The position numbers were made by a program, and so were the translations under genes. The notes under the pieces are model-generated. The model searched no databases, was not told the origin of the DNA, and worked only from the letters and a program-made list of their open reading frames with translations. 8,220 nt of DNA from an uncultured Clostridia bacterium (GTDB taxonomy: Bacteria > Bacillota > Clostridia > Oscillospirales > Acutalibacteraceae). Numbering within the stretch: position 1 is the first letter of the stretch; each line of letters starts with the position of its first letter. Positions 7,201-8,220 of the stretch are shown piece by piece. The stretch spans positions 1 through 8,220 of the forward strand of contig CALYNN010000064.1 in the NCBI GenBank assembly GCA_945221685.1, read 5' to 3'.

Positions 7201-7829
7201 CGGGCAAGGGTACATATTTTACAGGCAGTAAGACGGTAGAATTTAACATTGTGCCTGCGGCGGTTTCAGGCTTTAAGTCATCATCTCAAAGCTACAATTC
7301 TATAAGCCTTAAGTGGACGCAGATGAAAAATGCCACAGGCTACCAAATTTATGATGCCGTAACAAACAAGCACATAAAAACGATAACCGCAAATTCAACC
7401 GTAGCATATACAAAGGGCTCACTTTCCCCTGTTAAAAACTATAGGTTTAAAATAAGAGCCTACACCACGGTAAAGGGCAAAAATTATTACGGTCCGTTTT
7501 CAACGGTAGTCTCGGTATATACAAGACCAAAGGGAACAAGCATTTCAAGCCTTACTGCAAAATCAAAGGGCTTCACTGTAAAGTGGAAAAAGCAGGCGTC
7601 CCAGACAACAGGCTATGAAATTCAGTACAGCACATCGAGTAAATTCAGCGGTGCAAAGACAGTAACAGTAGGCAAGAACAGCACCACATCAAAAGCAATT
7701 TCAAAGCTTAAGGGCAAGAAAAAGTATTATGTTCGCATTCGCACCTACAAAACAATTAAGATTAACGGCAAATCGGCAAAGCTTTACTCAAGCTGGTCCT
7801 CTGCTAAGGCTGTAACAACAAAGAAGTAG
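4254..7829 (+). CDS. Large secreted multidomain protein with bacterial Ig-like and fibronectin type III domains
   Basis: A 1191-residue secreted protein. A signal peptide (KNKIKR, hydrophobic core, AFA|AEP) is predicted to be cut after residue 26. Residues 27-360 are beta-rich and not recognised. Residues about 364-462 and 674-769 look like BIG2-type Ig-like domains, with motifs TTIATVSDAGVVTAKKSG and NEDIATVEQ. Residues 463-673 hold two further Ig-like stretches. Three related repeats follow (770-847, 848-926, 927-1003) with the shared pattern DYTxSYxNNxxxGxAxxxxxGxGxY. Two fibronectin III domains (1003-1093, 1094-1191) end the protein and are rich in Lys. There is no LPXTG motif, C-terminal membrane helix, S-layer homology domain or catalytic motif, so it is either released or held to the wall by charge. 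The gene has its own promoter, a strong AGGAGGG site and ends with TAG. Likely roles are adhesion or matrix binding; this is inference, and I do not recognise a named protein. Confidence 0.85.
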   Translation: MKNKIKRISAFLLAAIMVLSAAPAFAAEPGITLSIDKKSDFFAGVTYEVTATAAGVTKQQLVESVQSAFTWSSDGFAVNSSNNYSYTLESDGTYTATESAKFTLPEQAGEVYTLTVSYSDVFSTAKSITTLQPITSISVSSPNDVKTAFYDEGTSILYIDNETEAAFTAEVAPAKNDDAIFISSTAPKGVSSSPTTDNGFSISVGKECTSDFELAVTPQSGYKFQKLISVVNSIKATSFTLRNNGVDIPGTTSFSEGSGSAATGSVKIMQDESYVITPYAKKGNDEYVFTLKNKLTGEEINQFYTVDEKFNCTLNIHNPGTYLLECNAVSKGSTKKSDLAKGESILPRDLKSMLTINVLEANPITELNFYELKDSQLTDNRLDSITLYTDTTQSTYDLSQNLSIAPEGYTNSVKYVSDDTTIATVSDAGVVTAKKSGQTKIFAISDKNDSVFAVCNVNVVVGIRSITNINAPYSTLPAGHSEQLTVTATPAEFDETIGWTSAIPEALSVDINGIATANEDYDFNGNDSVIVPVTATSQFGKTYTKYITVVPAIRAERIDISLTNTDGEALTADESGSYTAFTSQQFTLSASAADRNGAPSNDRLIWYVSIDGSAAQELENADTNILKYTANADGSYKITVATAASVVFSCFAIRSGEGITADTVSSEAEVRAVARATKISIVNPSTGASYTSATLPTGESTVIEVNLSPFEANTSDPVSFTSSNEDIATVEQTAPSTARIDAIKAGTANIVVKSASGSVSATFKVTVSNNLAFAEISGLEGSYTYTGAQIRPDIQLIYGSTTLSAAYYSVKYTSNVNVGEAVITITGKGDFANSKKTAVFTIEPKAFSDDIITATVGKSEYVLTTSVREANAAFTVRDTERNVALKKDTDYTISYINNTAAGKGTAVITGIGNYSGSIKREFVIKDQASYFTVSSISNQVYNGNAKTPTPAVYYNGRRLTANTDYTLSYSNNIAVGTARLVVTGKGTYFTGSKTVEFNIVPAAVSGFKSSSQSYNSISLKWTQMKNATGYQIYDAVTNKHIKTITANSTVAYTKGSLSPVKNYRFKIRAYTTVKGKNYYGPFSTVVSVYTRPKGTSISSLTAKSKGFTVKWKKQASQTTGYEIQYSTSSKFSGAKTVTVGKNSTTSKAISKLKGKKKYYVRIRTYKTIKINGKSAKLYSSWSSAKAVTTKK

Positions 7830-7867
7830 CAGGCAGAGAGCGCATTGCAATAAAACATAATATTACA

Positions 7868-7910
7868 GAAAAACGGCTTGGATTAGATTAATCCAAGCCG
7901 TTTACCTTTT
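7868..7910. terminator. Bidirectional terminator between the surface protein gene and pyrG
   Basis: A perfect 15-bp inverted repeat, AAACGGCTTGGATTA (7871-7885) with its complement at 7889-7903, closes a GAT loop. On the minus strand the stem runs into TTTTTC, a fair T run for pyrG. On the plus strand the stem ends in TTT followed by ACCTTTT. The two genes converge here, so one hairpin can serve both. Confidence 0.88.
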
Positions 7911-7921
7911 GCGTTATTTTA

Positions 7922-8220
7922 TTATTTATTTTTTTCGGTTTGATATTTTAATGCCGCTGTTACAAAGCCGCGGAAAAGCGGATGAGGCTTATTTGGTCTT
8001 GATTTGAATTCAGGGTGAAACTGACCTGCAACGAACCACGGATGCGACGGAATTTCTACCATTTCAACAATATGATTATCCGGCGAGGTGCCTGCAAAAA
8101 TCATTCCGCCCGAAAGCAAATCTGCGCGGTAATCGTTGTTTACCTCGTATCTGTGGCGGTGTCTTTCGTAAATCATTGAAGCACCGTAAAGCTCAAACGC
8201 CTTTGATTCCGGATTAAGTG
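7922..8220 (-). CDS. pyrG: CTP synthase, C-terminal part (5' end beyond the window)
   Basis: CTP synthase makes CTP from UTP using ATP and glutamine in the cytoplasm. The visible C-terminal 98 residues belong to its glutamine amidotransferase domain. Diagnostic motifs are ERHRHRYEVN, GTSPDNHIVE and HPWFVAGQFHPEFKSRP. The His (8015-8017) and Glu (8009-8011) of the HPE motif are the last two residues of the Cys-His-Glu glutaminase triad; the Cys lies outside the window. The frame stays open from 8176 to the window edge (ELYGAS before the internal Met), so the gene continues and that Met is not the start. It ends with TAA at 7924-7922, followed by the shared terminator. It is a housekeeping gene, convergent to the surface protein gene and not part of the redox cluster. 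Confidence 0.96.
   Translation of the reverse strand, partial: LNPESKAFELYGASMIYERHRHRYEVNNDYRADLLSGGMIFAGTSPDNHIVEMVEIPSHPWFVAGQFHPEFKSRPNKPHPLFRGFVTAALKYQTEKNK

Overview
The window looks like a low-to-moderate GC Firmicute of the class Clostridia, probably a gut-type anaerobe. The evidence is consensus sigma-A promoters, AGGAGG-type ribosome binding sites, Rnf complex genes, Cys-anchored flavin lipoproteins and a large Ig-like/fibronectin III surface protein. Species cannot be told from the sequence alone. All genes are on the + strand except a partial pyrG at the right end.

Positions 1-267 hold the C-terminal end of RnfB, the ferredoxin-like subunit of the Rnf ion-pumping ferredoxin:NAD+ oxidoreductase. 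The homologous reading frame has a TGA at 25-27. Positions 268-397 carry the promoter for the next gene. Positions 398-1366 encode a lipoprotein with two FMN_bind-like domains resembling PplA, the flavoprotein of flavin-based extracellular electron transfer; it stands alone with its own terminator (1388-1417).

A second transcription unit follows: apbE (FMN transferase, 1507-2565), a membrane-anchored RnfG-like FMN_bind protein (2599-3189), a NusG domain II protein (3189-3554) and a Gx-transporter / heptaprenyl diphosphate synthase component I-like membrane protein (3596-4108). It ends at a hairpin terminator (4110-4148). The apbE promoter sits so close to the ATG that the mRNA is probably leaderless. 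Taken together, ApbE would attach FMN to the outward-facing FMN_bind proteins, and these could carry electrons from the membrane (Rnf or a quinone pool) outward. The NusG-II and Gx proteins resemble the EetA/EetB-type accessory pair of extracellular electron transfer loci. No Ndh2 gene is visible, so a direct link to Rnf is a reasonable but unproven reading.

Positions 4254-7829 encode a 1191-residue secreted protein made of bacterial Ig-like domains, three related beta-sandwich repeats and two C-terminal fibronectin III domains, with its own strong promoter and ribosome binding site. Nothing ties it functionally to the redox genes. A perfect 15-bp hairpin (7871-7903) separates it from the convergent pyrG (CTP synthase) gene, whose 5' part lies outside the window. 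No tRNA, rRNA, CRISPR, insertion sequence or riboswitch was recognised, and no gene-free stretch exceeds 300 bases.
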